A DNA stretch of 64,000 bases, taken from assembly GCA_030153605.1 (NCBI GenBank), contig JASKLO010000005.1, forward strand, positions 1 through 64,000. Direction: 5' to 3'. The DNA comes from Thermosipho sp. (in: thermotogales) (lineage in GTDB: Bacteria > Thermotogota > Thermotogae > Thermotogales > Fervidobacteriaceae). The notes beneath the pieces were generated by a model. It was not told the DNA's origin. It was given only the letters and a program-made list of their open reading frames with translations, and did not search any database. A program made the translations under genes and the position numbers. Every line of letters begins with the position of its first letter. The first letter of the stretch is position 1. Below, one piece after another: positions 1 to 8,484 of this stretch.

Positions 1-985
1 GAATTGGAATATTAAATCCTTTGTCGTAAGCCCATAATTTAATTTGCTCTTCAACAACAGGTTCAAGTTCTTCGACTATTAAAACTTTTTCAAGACCTTC
101 TAAGAATTCTTCGACAAGGTCAAATGGAACAGGAAAAGGAGTTCCGAGTTTTAAGATTTTTACATTATCTATATTTAACCAAGATAGTGCCTCTTTTACA
201 TATGCATAAGAGAGACCAGATGCTATAATTCCAATTTTTCCATTTCCTTCAATTTTATTAAATGGAGAATTTGAAAATTCCTTCCTTATTTTTTCGATAT
301 TTTCAAGAATTTTAGGATGGAATGTTCTAGAATGAGCAGGTATATCTACAAATCTTTGAGGGTTTTTTTCAAAAGTTCCAAACCTTCTTGTTTTATTTAC
401 TATTTCTTCTGGAAGTTCACCTAGAATGACATCTCCTCTCATATGAGAAGAACGTGTAGTGGTTCTTAAGATTATCATATGTTTGTATTTTTCACTTAAT
501 TCAAAAGCATATTTTGTCATATCTTTTGCTTCCTGAACACTCACTGGTTCTAAAACGGGAACATTTGCAAATTTAGCAAAAACTCTTGTATCTTGTTCGT
601 TTTGGGAGGACCACATACTTGGATCATCTGCAACCATTACTACAAATCCACCTTCGACTCCCATTCCAACTGCGCTCATAAAGGTGTCTGCTGCAACATT
701 TAATCCGACATGTTTCATTGCTGTCATACTTCGTAACCCACTCCAAGCAGCAGAAAGAGCTGTTTCAAAAGCTACTTTTTCATTTGTGGAATATTCCACA
801 TAAACTCCTGCATCTTTTGCAACAGCCGCCATAGTGTCTGTTAGCTCAGAACTAGGAGTTCCGGGATAAGCAGCAAAAACAGCAATACCTGCTTCTAATG
901 CACCCCTTGCAATTGCATGATTTCCCAAAAGTAATATTTTTTCGTTTGGTTTATTCAAAAGTACTAAATCAGTGACTTTGGCCAT
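1..985 (-). CDS. iorA: Indolepyruvate ferredoxin oxidoreductase, alpha subunit (partial, runs off window)
   Basis: About 328 N-terminal codons are present; the frame is open to base 1, so the C-terminal half with the TPP-binding and ferredoxin domains lies outside. The family oxidatively decarboxylates aryl 2-oxoacids to acyl-CoA and reduces ferredoxin during amino-acid fermentation. The visible part resembles the pyrimidine-binding domain of 2-oxoacid:ferredoxin oxidoreductases, with a G-N-H-A-I-A-R-G-A start, Y-P-G-T-P-S-S-E near residue 40, the E-Y-S-T-N-E-K-V-A region and A-D-D-P-S-M-W-S-S-Q near 120. The start is ATG at 983-985, preceded by AGGAGTGATAAA. A TATAAT-like -10 box lies at 1012-1017 on the same strand. 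The family is clear; choosing IorA over a related 2-oxoacid oxidoreductase rests on recalled sequence. Confidence 0.85.
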   Translation of the reverse strand, partial: MAKVTDLVLLNKPNEKILLLGNHAIARGALEAGIAVFAAYPGTPSSELTDTMAAVAKDAGVYVEYSTNEKVAFETALSAAWSGLRSMTAMKHVGLNVAADTFMSAVGMGVEGGFVVMVADDPSMWSSQNEQDTRVFAKFANVPVLEPVSVQEAKDMTKYAFELSEKYKHMIILRTTTRSSHMRGDVILGELPEEIVNKTRRFGTFEKNPQRFVDIPAHSRTFHPKILENIEKIRKEFSNSPFNKIEGNGKIGIIASGLSYAYVKEALSWLNIDNVKILKLGTPFPVPFDLVEEFLEGLEKVLIVEELEPVVEEQIKLWAYDKGFNIPI

Positions 986-1257
986 TTTATCACTCCTATA
1001 TGTAAATTTTGATTATACATCTATATTTTCCTATAATTTTTAAACTAAATCAAATGTGGTTTAATTATATGGAAGATTTTTTGAAGTAATTAAAAAGGAT
1101 TTCCGCTTTTAAACTTAATTTTTTAAAAGAAAATATTGTTACAAATTCAATATAATGTGCAAAGAAGATAACACAGAAATTTATAGTTATTTTAACAAGT
1201 AAATGTAATAAATAGTTGTATAATTGTGAGTGGATGCCTACCCACGGGGGTGTTTAA

Positions 1258-2538
1258 ATGGACATAGAAAAAATAATTGCACTTTTGATCGTTATTCTGG
1301 CATACTATTACATAATTTTTGGTAAAAAATACAAGGCACCTATTGTTTTTGGCCTTGCTTTAATTGTTGCTGCTTTAAGATTGGTTGAAGGTTTGGAACC
1401 GGATAACATTAGTAAAGTAGTGGATTTTAACACCCTTGGGCTTTTAGCAGGTATGACTGTAATTGTTGAGTTTTTGAAAAAAACGGGATTATTTCAGTTT
1501 CTTTCGATAAGGATAATTAAAATTGGTGGAAAAAGATTTTTCTGGACAGTGGTTGGTTTAATGGCTTTAGTAGCTGTTGCATCTGCGTTTCTTGATAATT
1601 TAGTAACCATTATTTTAATTGCTCCTATGATTTTTTTGATTAGTGATACTTTGGGTCTTGATCCAGTGCCATTTTTAATTTTAACAATTATAATTGACAA
1701 CATCGGTGGAATGTCAACTTTAATTGGTAGCCCTTTAAACCTGGTATTGGGATCGGTTAGTGGACTTGGATTTAACGATTTCATTAGAAATATGGGACTT
1801 ATTACGATTATAAGTTTTGTTGTAGTATTATTAATGTTCAAAAAATACACAAAGGTAAACAAACAAATTTTAGATAGACTTGAAAGCCTTAGAAATGTAG
1901 ATGAAAGAAAAGCAATAGTGGAACCAAAATCATTAAAATTTACACTTTCCATTTTTTTAGTTGTAATTTTCTTATTTGCTCTTCATAATGTTGTGGAAAT
2001 CGATTTGTCATTTATAGCATTACTTGGAGCGGTAGCTGTTATGTTGTATCATAAAAAAGAGTTTAACGATATTTCAAGTGAGATAGATTGGGATACACTG
2101 TTTTTTTATGCAGGCCTTTACATTTTATCTTATGCACTTGAAGAGATTGGAATTACGAAAATGTTGGCGGGAATGTTTATGCCATTGGTTGATCATAAGT
2201 TGCTTGCTACTTTTGCTATATTTGGATTTGTTTCAATATCTATTCCTTGGCTTAGTGCAGTACCTGGAACATTAATCATTGCTCCGGTTGTTAAAGTATT
2301 AATAAGTAATGGATTTTCCCCTCAATTTTGGTGGATTTACGGAGTTAGTGCAAATTTAGCAACAAATTTAACACCACTTGGCGCAGTACAAAATATTGTA
2401 GGTATTAATCTTTTATCTAAACAAATTGGCAGAAATTTTGGTTTTGGTGAATATATGAAATGGGCTTTTAAGCCTTATCTGATAACATCTTTAATTGGAT
2501 TGGGTTATGCCTTAATTAAAGTTTATATTGGAGGTTAA
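1258..2538 (+). CDS. ArsB/NhaD-type (SLC13-like) membrane permease
   Basis: A 426-residue integral membrane protein with about 11-12 hydrophobic helices across its whole length. It has two repeats, each with a polar Asn/Asp-rich re-entrant stretch: A-F-L-D-N-L-V-T near residue 111 and S-A-N-L-A-T-N-L-T-P near 366. This pattern is usual for the ion transporter superfamily that includes ArsB, NhaD and citrate/dicarboxylate carriers. The substrate cannot be told from sequence; an anion/H+ or Na+/H+ exchanger is likely. ATG is preceded by GGGGGTGTTTAA. It opens a forward operon, with only 2 bases before yqeH. The 272-base gap upstream holds divergent promoter-like AT-rich sequence and no gene that I can see. 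No arsenic genes are nearby, so arsenite export is not supported. Confidence 0.85.
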   Translation: MDIEKIIALLIVILAYYYIIFGKKYKAPIVFGLALIVAALRLVEGLEPDNISKVVDFNTLGLLAGMTVIVEFLKKTGLFQFLSIRIIKIGGKRFFWTVVGLMALVAVASAFLDNLVTIILIAPMIFLISDTLGLDPVPFLILTIIIDNIGGMSTLIGSPLNLVLGSVSGLGFNDFIRNMGLITIISFVVVLLMFKKYTKVNKQILDRLESLRNVDERKAIVEPKSLKFTLSIFLVVIFLFALHNVVEIDLSFIALLGAVAVMLYHKKEFNDISSEIDWDTLFFYAGLYILSYALEEIGITKMLAGMFMPLVDHKLLATFAIFGFVSISIPWLSAVPGTLIIAPVVKVLISNGFSPQFWWIYGVSANLATNLTPLGAVQNIVGINLLSKQIGRNFGFGEYMKWAFKPYLITSLIGLGYALIKVYIGG

Positions 2539-2540
2539 AC

Positions 2541-3638
2541 ATGAAATGTAGGGGATGTGGAGTAGAACTCCAAACTATTGATCCAGAAAAACCCGGATAT
2601 ATTCCAGAGCATGTTCTTGAAACAGAAGATGAGCCATTATGTCAAAGATGTTATAGAATTGAACATTATGGAAAATTAACTATACCTATTGAAGAAGAAT
2701 TATTTCTTCACAAAATTGAAGATATAACAAAAGATTTTAGAAAGATTCTTTATGTTATAGATCTAACTGATTTCGAAGGAACTTTTAGAAATGAAATAAT
2801 GGATTATTTGAGAGAAAAAGAAGTTTTTTATGCTATAACCAAGTTTGATTTAATGCCGAGATCACTTAGTTCTATTGAAGTTCAAGAGTGGCTTAAAGTA
2901 AGGTTGAATACTGATTCAGAACACATATTCTTGACTAGCAGTAGAAATGGATTTGGATTAAAAAAACTTGAAAAGTTTTTAAAATCTCTCAAAGAAGATA
3001 TACTTGTTATAGGTGTTACAAACGTTGGAAAATCTTCGTTAATTTCTAAATTTACTGATTCTTCACCTACAATTTCACCATTTCCTGGAACCACTTTAGG
3101 AATATTAAAAAGAAAAATTAAGGGTTCTAAATATTATATTATTGATACTCCTGGAATTTTAACAAATGACAGAGTTATTGATCTTCTTACACCAGAGTGT
3201 CAGGCCAAAATTTTAAATACAAATCAATTAACTAGAAAGACTTATAAATTATCAGATGATAGGGCAATATTGATAGGGGCATACTGTAAAATAGAATTAG
3301 AATATGATTCAGAATATTTGCCCATATTTCAGATTTTTGCACCAAAAAATGTGAAATTTCATGAAACAAAAAAGGAAAAAGCGGATGAATTAATGAGAGA
3401 AAGAGCAGGAGATTTACTCATTCCACCTTGTAAAAAAGATGAAATGAAGGATATAGAATGGAAAGAACAAGAATTTAATTTAAATGAAGAAAAAGAATTG
3501 GTTATATTTGGTCTTGCTTTTATAAACGTTAAGAGAGGACCTTTTAAAATGAAGTTGAAAATTCCAAAGGATGTAAATGTTGTTGTTAGAAATAGATTAT
3601 TAAAACCGCAAAGAGGAGGTAAAAAGCATGAAAGTTAA
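2541..3638 (+). CDS. yqeH: Circularly permuted ribosome-assembly GTPase YqeH
   Basis: 365 residues. An N-terminal zinc finger (C-x2-C at 3-6 and C-x2-C near 34-37) is followed by a GTPase domain with permuted motif order. T-K-F-D (G4) comes near residue 101 and ahead of the P-loop G-V-T-N-V-G-K-S-S near 153-161 and D-T-P-G (G3) near 200. This permutation and zinc finger define the YqeH/RbgA-like group; YqeH assists assembly of the 30S subunit in Bacillus. The C-terminal part is basic and fits its RNA-binding region. It follows the permease by 2 bases and overlaps pduL by 11 bases, so it is co-transcribed. No defects were seen. Confidence 0.93.
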   Translation: MKCRGCGVELQTIDPEKPGYIPEHVLETEDEPLCQRCYRIEHYGKLTIPIEEELFLHKIEDITKDFRKILYVIDLTDFEGTFRNEIMDYLREKEVFYAITKFDLMPRSLSSIEVQEWLKVRLNTDSEHIFLTSSRNGFGLKKLEKFLKSLKEDILVIGVTNVGKSSLISKFTDSSPTISPFPGTTLGILKRKIKGSKYYIIDTPGILTNDRVIDLLTPECQAKILNTNQLTRKTYKLSDDRAILIGAYCKIELEYDSEYLPIFQIFAPKNVKFHETKKEKADELMRERAGDLLIPPCKKDEMKDIEWKEQEFNLNEEKELVIFGLAFINVKRGPFKMKLKIPKDVNVVVRNRLLKPQRGGKKHES

Positions 3639-4218
3639 AGAACCAGGTATTGTAGCAGGAGTAAGTAACAGACATGTTCATCTTTCAAGGGAAGATGTTG
3701 AAATACTTTTTGGCAAAGGGTATAATTTAACTCCCATTAAAGATTTAGGTCAACCAGGACAGTTTGCTTGTCAGGAAACTGTTATTATCGCTGGCCCTAA
3801 AGGGGCAATAGAAAAGGTTAGAGTTTTAGGTCCCGAAAGAAAAGAAACTCAAATTGAAATATCTTTAACTGATGCATTTAAACTTGGAGTGATGCCGCCT
3901 GTTAGAGATTCTGGGGATTTAGAAGGAACACCCGGTATAGTAATTATTGGTCCCAAGGGTAGTGTTATAAAAGATAAAGGAGTTATAATTGCTAAAAGAC
4001 ATATTCATATGCATACAAAAGATGCTGAAAAGTATGGAGTAAAAGATAAAGATATAGTAAAGGTTATTGTTGATAAACCAGGTAGAAGAGTTATATTTGA
4101 TGATGTACTTATAAGAGTTAGTGAAAAATATGCTTTGGAATTTCATGTGGATACAGATGAAGCAAATGCGGCTTTATTAAAAACAGGAGATGTTGTATAC
4201 ATTCTTGATGAAGAATGA
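3628..4218 (+). CDS. pduL: Phosphate acyltransferase, PduL family
   Basis: 196 residues, the usual length. PduL enzymes move an acyl group between CoA and phosphate (acetyl- or propanoyl-CoA to acyl phosphate) and are unrelated to classical Pta. The two-barrel fold is seen as two similar halves, each opening with a His motif that binds zinc: S-N-R-H-V-H-L-S near residue 14 and K-R-H-I-H-M-H near 123. The conserved E-F-H-V-D-T-D-E-A-N-A lies near 170. There is no N-terminal extension of the kind that targets microcompartments, and no microcompartment genes are nearby. It is therefore most likely a free enzyme in acetate formation with ATP gain through acetate kinase (inference). ATG follows GAGGAGGTAAAAAGC inside the end of yqeH. 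Confidence 0.93.
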   Translation: MKVKEPGIVAGVSNRHVHLSREDVEILFGKGYNLTPIKDLGQPGQFACQETVIIAGPKGAIEKVRVLGPERKETQIEISLTDAFKLGVMPPVRDSGDLEGTPGIVIIGPKGSVIKDKGVIIAKRHIHMHTKDAEKYGVKDKDIVKVIVDKPGRRVIFDDVLIRVSEKYALEFHVDTDEANAALLKTGDVVYILDEE

Positions 4219-4270
4219 TTTGTGTTAAAATTGAATCGTAGCATACTTGTTGATTGAAGGAGGGAAAGAA

Positions 4271-5092
4271 ATGAAAGAATACATTGAAAGGGTAAATAAA
4301 GCAGTTGAATTTTTAAAGTCTAAACTAGAAGCAACACCAAAAGTTGCAATAGTTTTGGGATCAGGATTACATGGAATTGCTGAAAGTGTAGAAAATCCAT
4401 TAAGAATTTCCTACAAAGATATTCCGGGCTTTCCTGTATCAACAGCCCCTGGACACAAAGGAGAACTTATTTTTGGAAAACTTAATGGTAAAGATGTTAT
4501 GTTAATGAACGGAAGATTCCATTATTATGAAGGATACGATATGAAAACAGTAACTTTTCCAATAAGAGTCATGCAGCTTTTGGGTGTGGAAGTTTTGGTA
4601 GTAACAAATGCAGCAGGTGGAATGAATCCAGATTTTGAAATAGGCAGACCTATGTTTATTACTGATCATATAAACATGATGGGTGATAATCCTTTAATTG
4701 GTCCAAATGTGGATGAATGGGGACCAAGATTTCCGGATATGTCAAACGCATATGATAAGGAATTAAGAAATAAGGCTGTAAATATAGCAAAGAAATTAAA
4801 CATACCATTTTATGAAGGGGTTTATGTTGCGGTTGCAGGTCCAAATTTTGAAACTCCCGCTGAATTAAAAATGCTTAGATGGATGGGTGCTGATGCAGTA
4901 GGAATGTCAACTGTTCCTGAAGTAATTGTTGCAAATCATGGTGGAATTAAAGTTTTAGGTATTTCTGCTATTACAGACAAGGCTGTTCATGAAGATCTTA
5001 AACCTCTTACAGCAGAAGAAGTTCTAGAAGTTGCAAATAGAACAGGAGAAATGATGGTTAGAATTATTTCTGAATTTGTAAAAGAATTATAA
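4271..5092 (+). CDS. Purine nucleoside phosphorylase (PNP-I, trimeric type)
   Basis: 273 residues from ATG 4271. It cleaves purine (deoxy)nucleosides with phosphate to free base and (deoxy)ribose 1-phosphate in purine salvage. Visible motifs are V-L-G-S-G-L-H-G near the N terminus, G-R-F-H-Y-Y-E-G, V-T-N-A-A-G-G, the V-A-G-P-N-F-E-T-P-A-E segment that contacts the purine, G-M-S-T-V-P-E, and I-T-D-K-A near the C terminus. An upstream in-frame TTG at 4247 would add eight residues, but AAGGAGGG at 4257-4264 sits right for the ATG at 4271, so that start was chosen. It is the last gene of the forward operon and is followed by a strong terminator. Confidence 0.95.
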   Translation: MKEYIERVNKAVEFLKSKLEATPKVAIVLGSGLHGIAESVENPLRISYKDIPGFPVSTAPGHKGELIFGKLNGKDVMLMNGRFHYYEGYDMKTVTFPIRVMQLLGVEVLVVTNAAGGMNPDFEIGRPMFITDHINMMGDNPLIGPNVDEWGPRFPDMSNAYDKELRNKAVNIAKKLNIPFYEGVYVAVAGPNFETPAELKMLRWMGADAVGMSTVPEVIVANHGGIKVLGISAITDKAVHEDLKPLTAEEVLEVANRTGEMMVRIISEFVKEL

Positions 5093-5170
5093 TATTTGAG
5101 CAAGATTAATTGTCTTTTTAAGTGGTTTGATTTATTTTTTAAGGGGTAAAAAAAATAAATTTTAACTTTT

Positions 5171-5203
5171 TGGCTTCGGGAAAAATCCGAAGCCATATTT
5201 TTT
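5171..5203 (+). terminator. Rho-independent terminator after the purine phosphorylase gene
   Basis: A perfect 9-bp stem, TGGCTTCGG (5171-5179) with CCGAAGCCA (5187-5195), encloses a 7-base loop and is followed by TATTTTTT. The T run is on the forward side only, so it ends the yqeH-pduL-phosphorylase operon. Confidence 0.9.
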
Positions 5204-5268
5204 AGATCATCTAGCTGCAAAATAAGGTTAATAAAAATACAAATTTGGTTAACGAAAATCTTTGATCT

Positions 5269-5772
5269 TTATTCTAAACTTAACCCTAAAATAAATTCTT
5301 TGTTTGGAATATTTTTAGGAAGGATGAAATTTCCGAAGGAAGTTTTTAAGGTAATAAAATTTTTTGAGTTTTCAAACGAAATTTCCATTTTATATGGACC
5401 AAGGTAATTTGTACCCTTTTTTCTTCCACTACCAGAAACTTCTCTTTTGATTAATATACTATCGCTGTTTTTATTTTTTAAGATTTGATAAGTTACTTTC
5501 TTGTTTTTTCCATCTACATTTTCATAAAAGAAAAACTTTTTTGAATTAACAAAATGTATTTCTGAAATCCCTCGGTTATAAAAATCATGACGAATGTAGT
5601 TGATAATATGAAAAACACTTAAAGATTGAGTGTAATCTTTTTTTAATTCAAAATACCAATCGATTGTTGCATCAAAAATAAAAAAGATTGAAAATGTAAT
5701 TTCAAGTGCTAAAACAAAAACAATTAGAAATTCTATGTATGAAATTCCCCCTACCCCCCGGTCCTTACAAAT
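5269..5772 (-). CDS. Type IV pilin-like protein without a canonical start codon
   Basis: An open frame of up to 167 codons directly after nusB. It shows a prepilin signature: Gly, then [10 protein letters not shown], so that Glu stands at +5 after the expected cleavage. About 20 hydrophobic residues follow, then a polar domain of about 130 residues with many Lys, Asn and Phe. Upstream of the cleavage site the frame reads C-K-D-R-G-V-G-G and runs back into nusB to a TAG, yet contains no ATG, GTG or TTG. The only near-start is ATT at 5770-5772, as in infC, which I used provisionally; it would give a nine-residue leader. The leader codons include two G runs (six and five G, 5749-5759 on the plus strand), so a slipped or miscounted base is possible. 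The next in-frame ATG is far downstream. The pilin-like N terminus is clear; the start and whether the gene is intact are not. Confidence 0.6.
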   Translation of the reverse strand: MCKDRGVGGISYIEFLIVFVLALEITFSIFFIFDATIDWYFELKKDYTQSLSVFHIINYIRHDFYNRGISEIHFVNSKKFFFYENVDGKNKKVTYQILKNKNSDSILIKREVSGSGRKKGTNYLGPYKMEISFENSKNFITLKTSFGNFILPKNIPNKEFILGLSLE

Positions 5773-6193
5773 TAAATTTTTCTTTTGGCGCTTTATCTTT
5801 TGCTATTTTGTCAAGAACACCATTAACAAATTTTCCGCTATTTTCTGTTCCATATGTTTTTCCAAGTTCAATTATTTCATCAATAGTAACTTCAATAGGA
5901 ACATCTGGGACATATATAAGCTCATAAGTTCCCAAACGTAAAAGGTTTCTATCTACCACAGAAAGTCTGTCAAGTTCCCAGTTTTCAAGGTGCTTTTGTA
6001 TAATTTCATCGATTTCAATAATTTTATTTTTAATTCCTGCAACATAGTCAAAAGCTTGTTTTCTTATTTTTTCGTCTTTCAATTTGTTTAGTTCATTTTC
6101 AGCAATTTTTTCTAGGTCAACATCTGATTGAAAGTCCCACTGAAAAAGTGTTTTAAAAATGTATTCTCTCATTCTGTGGCGTCTAGTTGCCAA
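5765..6193 (-). CDS. nusB: Transcription antitermination factor NusB
   Basis: 142 residues, the usual length. NusB binds boxA RNA with NusE (S10) and prevents early termination, chiefly in rRNA operons. The all-helical family pattern is seen: R-x-x-A/M-R-E near the start, the F-D-Y-V-A-G-I segment, [19 protein letters not shown] in the middle, and the [18 protein letters not shown] segment near the C terminus. The start is TTG at 6191-6193, immediately after the TAA of the Asp23 gene. Its ribosome site GAGGAGGAA lies in that gene's Glu codons, which suggests translational coupling. A later ATG (codon 8) is less well placed. The 3' end overlaps the pilin-like frame. Confidence 0.94.
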   Translation of the reverse strand: MATRRHRMREYIFKTLFQWDFQSDVDLEKIAENELNKLKDEKIRKQAFDYVAGIKNKIIEIDEIIQKHLENWELDRLSVVDRNLLRLGTYELIYVPDVPIEVTIDEIIELGKTYGTENSGKFVNGVLDKIAKDKAPKEKFNL

Positions 6194-6538
6194 TTAAACT
6201 TCCTCCTCTTCCTCTTTAGGAGCTTCTAGCTTTTCTACTACATCTACTACAGTTACATTAACTGCAGACACTGGTATTTCTGTCATTCTTTGAATATTTT
6301 CAGAAATATTCTTCATAATTCTTTTTCCGAATTCTACAATGCTTTTTCCATATGGAGCTACTGTTTTCACATAAACAATAACACTATCATCAGGTGTTCT
6401 TTCAATTTCAATATTCTTTTTAAGTTTTTTTGCTTCCTTTTCATCAGGATTTAATTCTAAAATTTCTAAAAAACTTCTAAATGCTATTTCTTTTAAAACA
6501 TCATCACTAATATTTATGTTTCCTTGTTCGAATTCCAT
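6194..6538 (-). CDS. Asp23/Gls24 family protein
   Basis: 114 residues of the Asp23/Gls24 (DUF322) family, small cytoplasmic proteins that in Firmicutes form a membrane-associated layer linked to alkaline and envelope stress. The family pattern is visible as I-S-D-D-V-L-K-E-I-A near the N terminus, then V-Y-V-K-T-V-A-P-Y-G-K-S-I and V-N-V-T-V-V-D-V-V near the end. The C terminus is a run of acidic residues whose GAG/GAA codons also serve as the ribosome site for nusB. The gene sits between efp and nusB, an order common in Firmicutes and Thermotogota. No partner membrane protein (AmaP) is present. Its role here is unknown. Confidence 0.88.
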   Translation of the reverse strand: MEFEQGNINISDDVLKEIAFRSFLEILELNPDEKEAKKLKKNIEIERTPDDSVIVYVKTVAPYGKSIVEFGKRIMKNISENIQRMTEIPVSAVNVTVVDVVEKLEAPKEEEEEV

Positions 6539-6552
6539 ACTTACACCTCCTT

Positions 6553-7110
6553 TTAGGCTCTTTCAATATATTCACCTGTTCGAGTATCTACTCTTACTTT
6601 TTGGCCTACTTCAACAAAGAAAGGAACAGTAATTTTTAAACCAGTTTCAAGGACTGCAGGTTTTCCACCACCAGAAACTGTATCACCTTTAAAACCTGGT
6701 TCTGTTTCTACAACCTCCAAAACAACACTTGTGGGGAGTTGAATACCAATAGGTTTTCCATCGTGCATAATTAAGTCAACTTCTGTATTTTCTACAAGAT
6801 AATTTTTTTCGTCTTCAATTTCGTGAGCAGGTATTCCATATTGTTCAAATGTTTCATTATCCATGAAATAATACATTTCACCATCGTTGTATATATAAGT
6901 AGCTTTTCTAAATGTGACTTCTGCTTCTTCAACTTTTTCACCGCTGTTGAAATTAACTTCTCTTATTAAACCAGTTGAAAGGTTTTTTAATTTTGTTCTA
7001 ATTAATCCAGAACCTCTAGCTCTAAAATGTTTATTAACATCTACAACTCTGTAGATTTCTCCGTCGTACTTTATATACATACCTTTAGACAATGCACCAA
7101 CATCAATCAT
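6553..7110 (-). CDS. efp: Translation elongation factor P
   Basis: 185 residues, the standard three-domain length. EF-P binds the ribosome between the P and E sites and relieves stalling at proline runs. Domain I carries [15 protein letters not shown] and the loop [17 protein letters not shown]; domains II and III show the family [12 protein letters not shown] segment and the C-terminal V-D-T-R-T-G-E-Y. The tip residue that is a modified lysine in E. coli is arginine here (R32). Arg32 is the hallmark of EarP-rhamnosylated EF-Ps, but no EarP or dTDP-rhamnose gene lies in this window; I recall a similar RGSG tip in Thermotoga. The start ATG follows AGGAGGTGTACTA. Confidence 0.97.
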   Translation of the reverse strand: MIDVGALSKGMYIKYDGEIYRVVDVNKHFRARGSGLIRTKLKNLSTGLIREVNFNSGEKVEEAEVTFRKATYIYNDGEMYYFMDNETFEQYGIPAHEIEDEKNYLVENTEVDLIMHDGKPIGIQLPTSVVLEVVETEPGFKGDTVSGGGKPAVLETGLKITVPFFVEVGQKVRVDTRTGEYIERA

Positions 7111-7131
7111 TAGTACACCTCCTGTAAAAAC

Positions 7132-7740
7132 TTAGTCATATTTTCTAGTTAACAAATCAGACACAGGAATATTATCAACAAATACTTCTTTCCTTATTGA
7201 TAAATAGACTTGTTTGGAAAGTTGATAAGGATTAAATAGATTCCCTTTATCAATTATATAGTTTAACACAATGTAATCTTTTTTTTCAAACAATTCAACA
7301 TTATCCAAGACACTCAATGGAATTATTTTTACGCCTCTTTTTGTTTTCTTTTCAATTGATTTATCCAATTCTAGATGAAAAGGTTTTTTTATAATTAATG
7401 AAAATTGATATCTGTTTATCTTAGAAAGATCCGTTATTTTGTTAAAAACTTTTCGTATCCTTAAAAATTTTGGTTGTACTTTTTCAATGTTTTTGTATAT
7501 TTGCAAAGGATCGTATATTTCTTCAAAACAAACTTTGAAATAAAACGCTAAATCGATTACCCCTGTAGGAACGGGATCAATATAAGAAAACTTTGGTTTA
7601 GGATGAAATCCTTCAGTGTAGCAAAGAGATAATTTGCTACGTCTGAAAGTTCTTTCAATCATTGTAATTGTATCAAGTGCCGAAATATATCTAAATAATC
7701 CAATTTTTTTGAAAAGTATAATATATTCTTTACTCACCAA
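7132..7740 (-). CDS. DUF2344 (TIGR03936) radical-SAM-associated protein
   Basis: 202 residues of the DUF2344 family, whose members usually sit beside, or are fused to, a radical SAM protein of the TIGR03960 type. The family N-terminal pattern is clear: F-K-K-I-G-L-F-R-Y-I-S-A-L-D, then E-R-T-F-R-R-S-K-L, then the hallmark G-F-H-P-K-P-K-F-S-Y. In many bacteria this gene lies near rplU or RNase E/G genes and may act in RNA or ribosome maturation, but the function is not established. Here no radical SAM gene is adjacent; its neighbours are the secreted propeller protein (11-base overlap) and efp. TIGR03936 is assigned from memory. Confidence 0.8.
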   Translation of the reverse strand: MVSKEYIILFKKIGLFRYISALDTITMIERTFRRSKLSLCYTEGFHPKPKFSYIDPVPTGVIDLAFYFKVCFEEIYDPLQIYKNIEKVQPKFLRIRKVFNKITDLSKINRYQFSLIIKKPFHLELDKSIEKKTKRGVKIIPLSVLDNVELFEKKDYIVLNYIIDKGNLFNPYQLSKQVYLSIRKEVFVDNIPVSDLLTRKYD

Positions 7741-8482
7741 TCTCCACCTTTAAAGCAATTACTTTTCCAGTTTTCATATCTGGAACGTAAAGAATTTTTG
7801 CCGAAGAATCATAGTATATATCAGCAGGTGATGTTAATTTATCAAATTCACCAACTTTTTTCCAATCTTTGTAAACTAACACATTTCCAGATTTAAAACC
7901 AGAGACAAAGAAAATATCATTTTCTTTATCATATACAATGCCATCACCAAAATTTATTTCCTGTAATGTGAAGGTTTCTAAAATCTTTTTACCGTCACTT
8001 TTATAAACAACTGCAGGATTTGTAAATGAAATTATATAAAGATATTCCCCATCTGTTGTTATACCGTTGGGTCTTGAAACGGTAAGAACTGGCTCTAATA
8101 TTTCATTTTTAAAAATATACACCATATCCGCATAAGTATCAGTGACGTATAAATCTCCTTTATATCTAACTATATCGTTTAAATATTTTGCCAAACCACT
8201 TTCTGCGGTATAATTTTTAAAGTTTGAATTTGAAGTATCGTACATAATAAGCCTATCGTTTTCTGCAATCCAGAGTATATTATCCTCTAAAAGAATTCCT
8301 TTTGGATCAACTAATTTAAAAAATTCCTCAGTTTTGTCTTTGTTTTGGAAAATCATGCTTCCATCAGCTTCATATAATTCGCCCATTTGAGAAATGAAGT
8401 ATCCTCCATTTCCATCCAAAGCAATGCTTTCTGGACCTAATAATCCCCAAATTGTAAATAAAATACTAAGTAATACCGTCAT
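7730..8482 (-). CDS. Exported NHL/SMP-30-like beta-propeller protein
   Basis: 250 residues starting with a short hydrophobic segment (V-L-L-S-I-L-F-T-I-W-G-L-L) that looks like an export signal. The rest is built of repeats of about 40 residues with the pattern D-x-x-G-G/N-x-Y-F-I-S, I-x-W-I-A-E-N-D, L-Y-V-T-D-T, L-Y-I-I-S, F-F-V-S-G and L-Y-V-P-D. This is typical of six-bladed NHL or SMP-30 propellers, which bind ligands or partners; no enzymatic residues can be assigned. ATG lies 2 bases after the lptB stop with GGGGGATAATT before it, so it is co-transcribed with lptB and the OmpH gene. A role in the outer sheath is possible but only inferred from that company. Confidence 0.72.
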   Translation of the reverse strand: MTVLLSILFTIWGLLGPESIALDGNGGYFISQMGELYEADGSMIFQNKDKTEEFFKLVDPKGILLEDNILWIAENDRLIMYDTSNSNFKNYTAESGLAKYLNDIVRYKGDLYVTDTYADMVYIFKNEILEPVLTVSRPNGITTDGEYLYIISFTNPAVVYKSDGKKILETFTLQEINFGDGIVYDKENDIFFVSGFKSGNVLVYKDWKKVGEFDKLTSPADIYYDSSAKILYVPDMKTGKVIALKVEIGE

Positions 8483-8484
8483 AA

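Noticed and set aside
1136-1156. TTGTTA and TATAAT as a promoter before the permease
   Set aside because: The spacing is only 9 bases, far from 16-18; a TATAAT at 1219-1224 is closer to the gene but also lacks a good -35 box.
1494-1952. 152-codon reverse open frame inside the permease gene
   Set aside because: It is a mirror of hydrophobic coding sequence; the forward gene has clear membrane motifs and a ribosome site.
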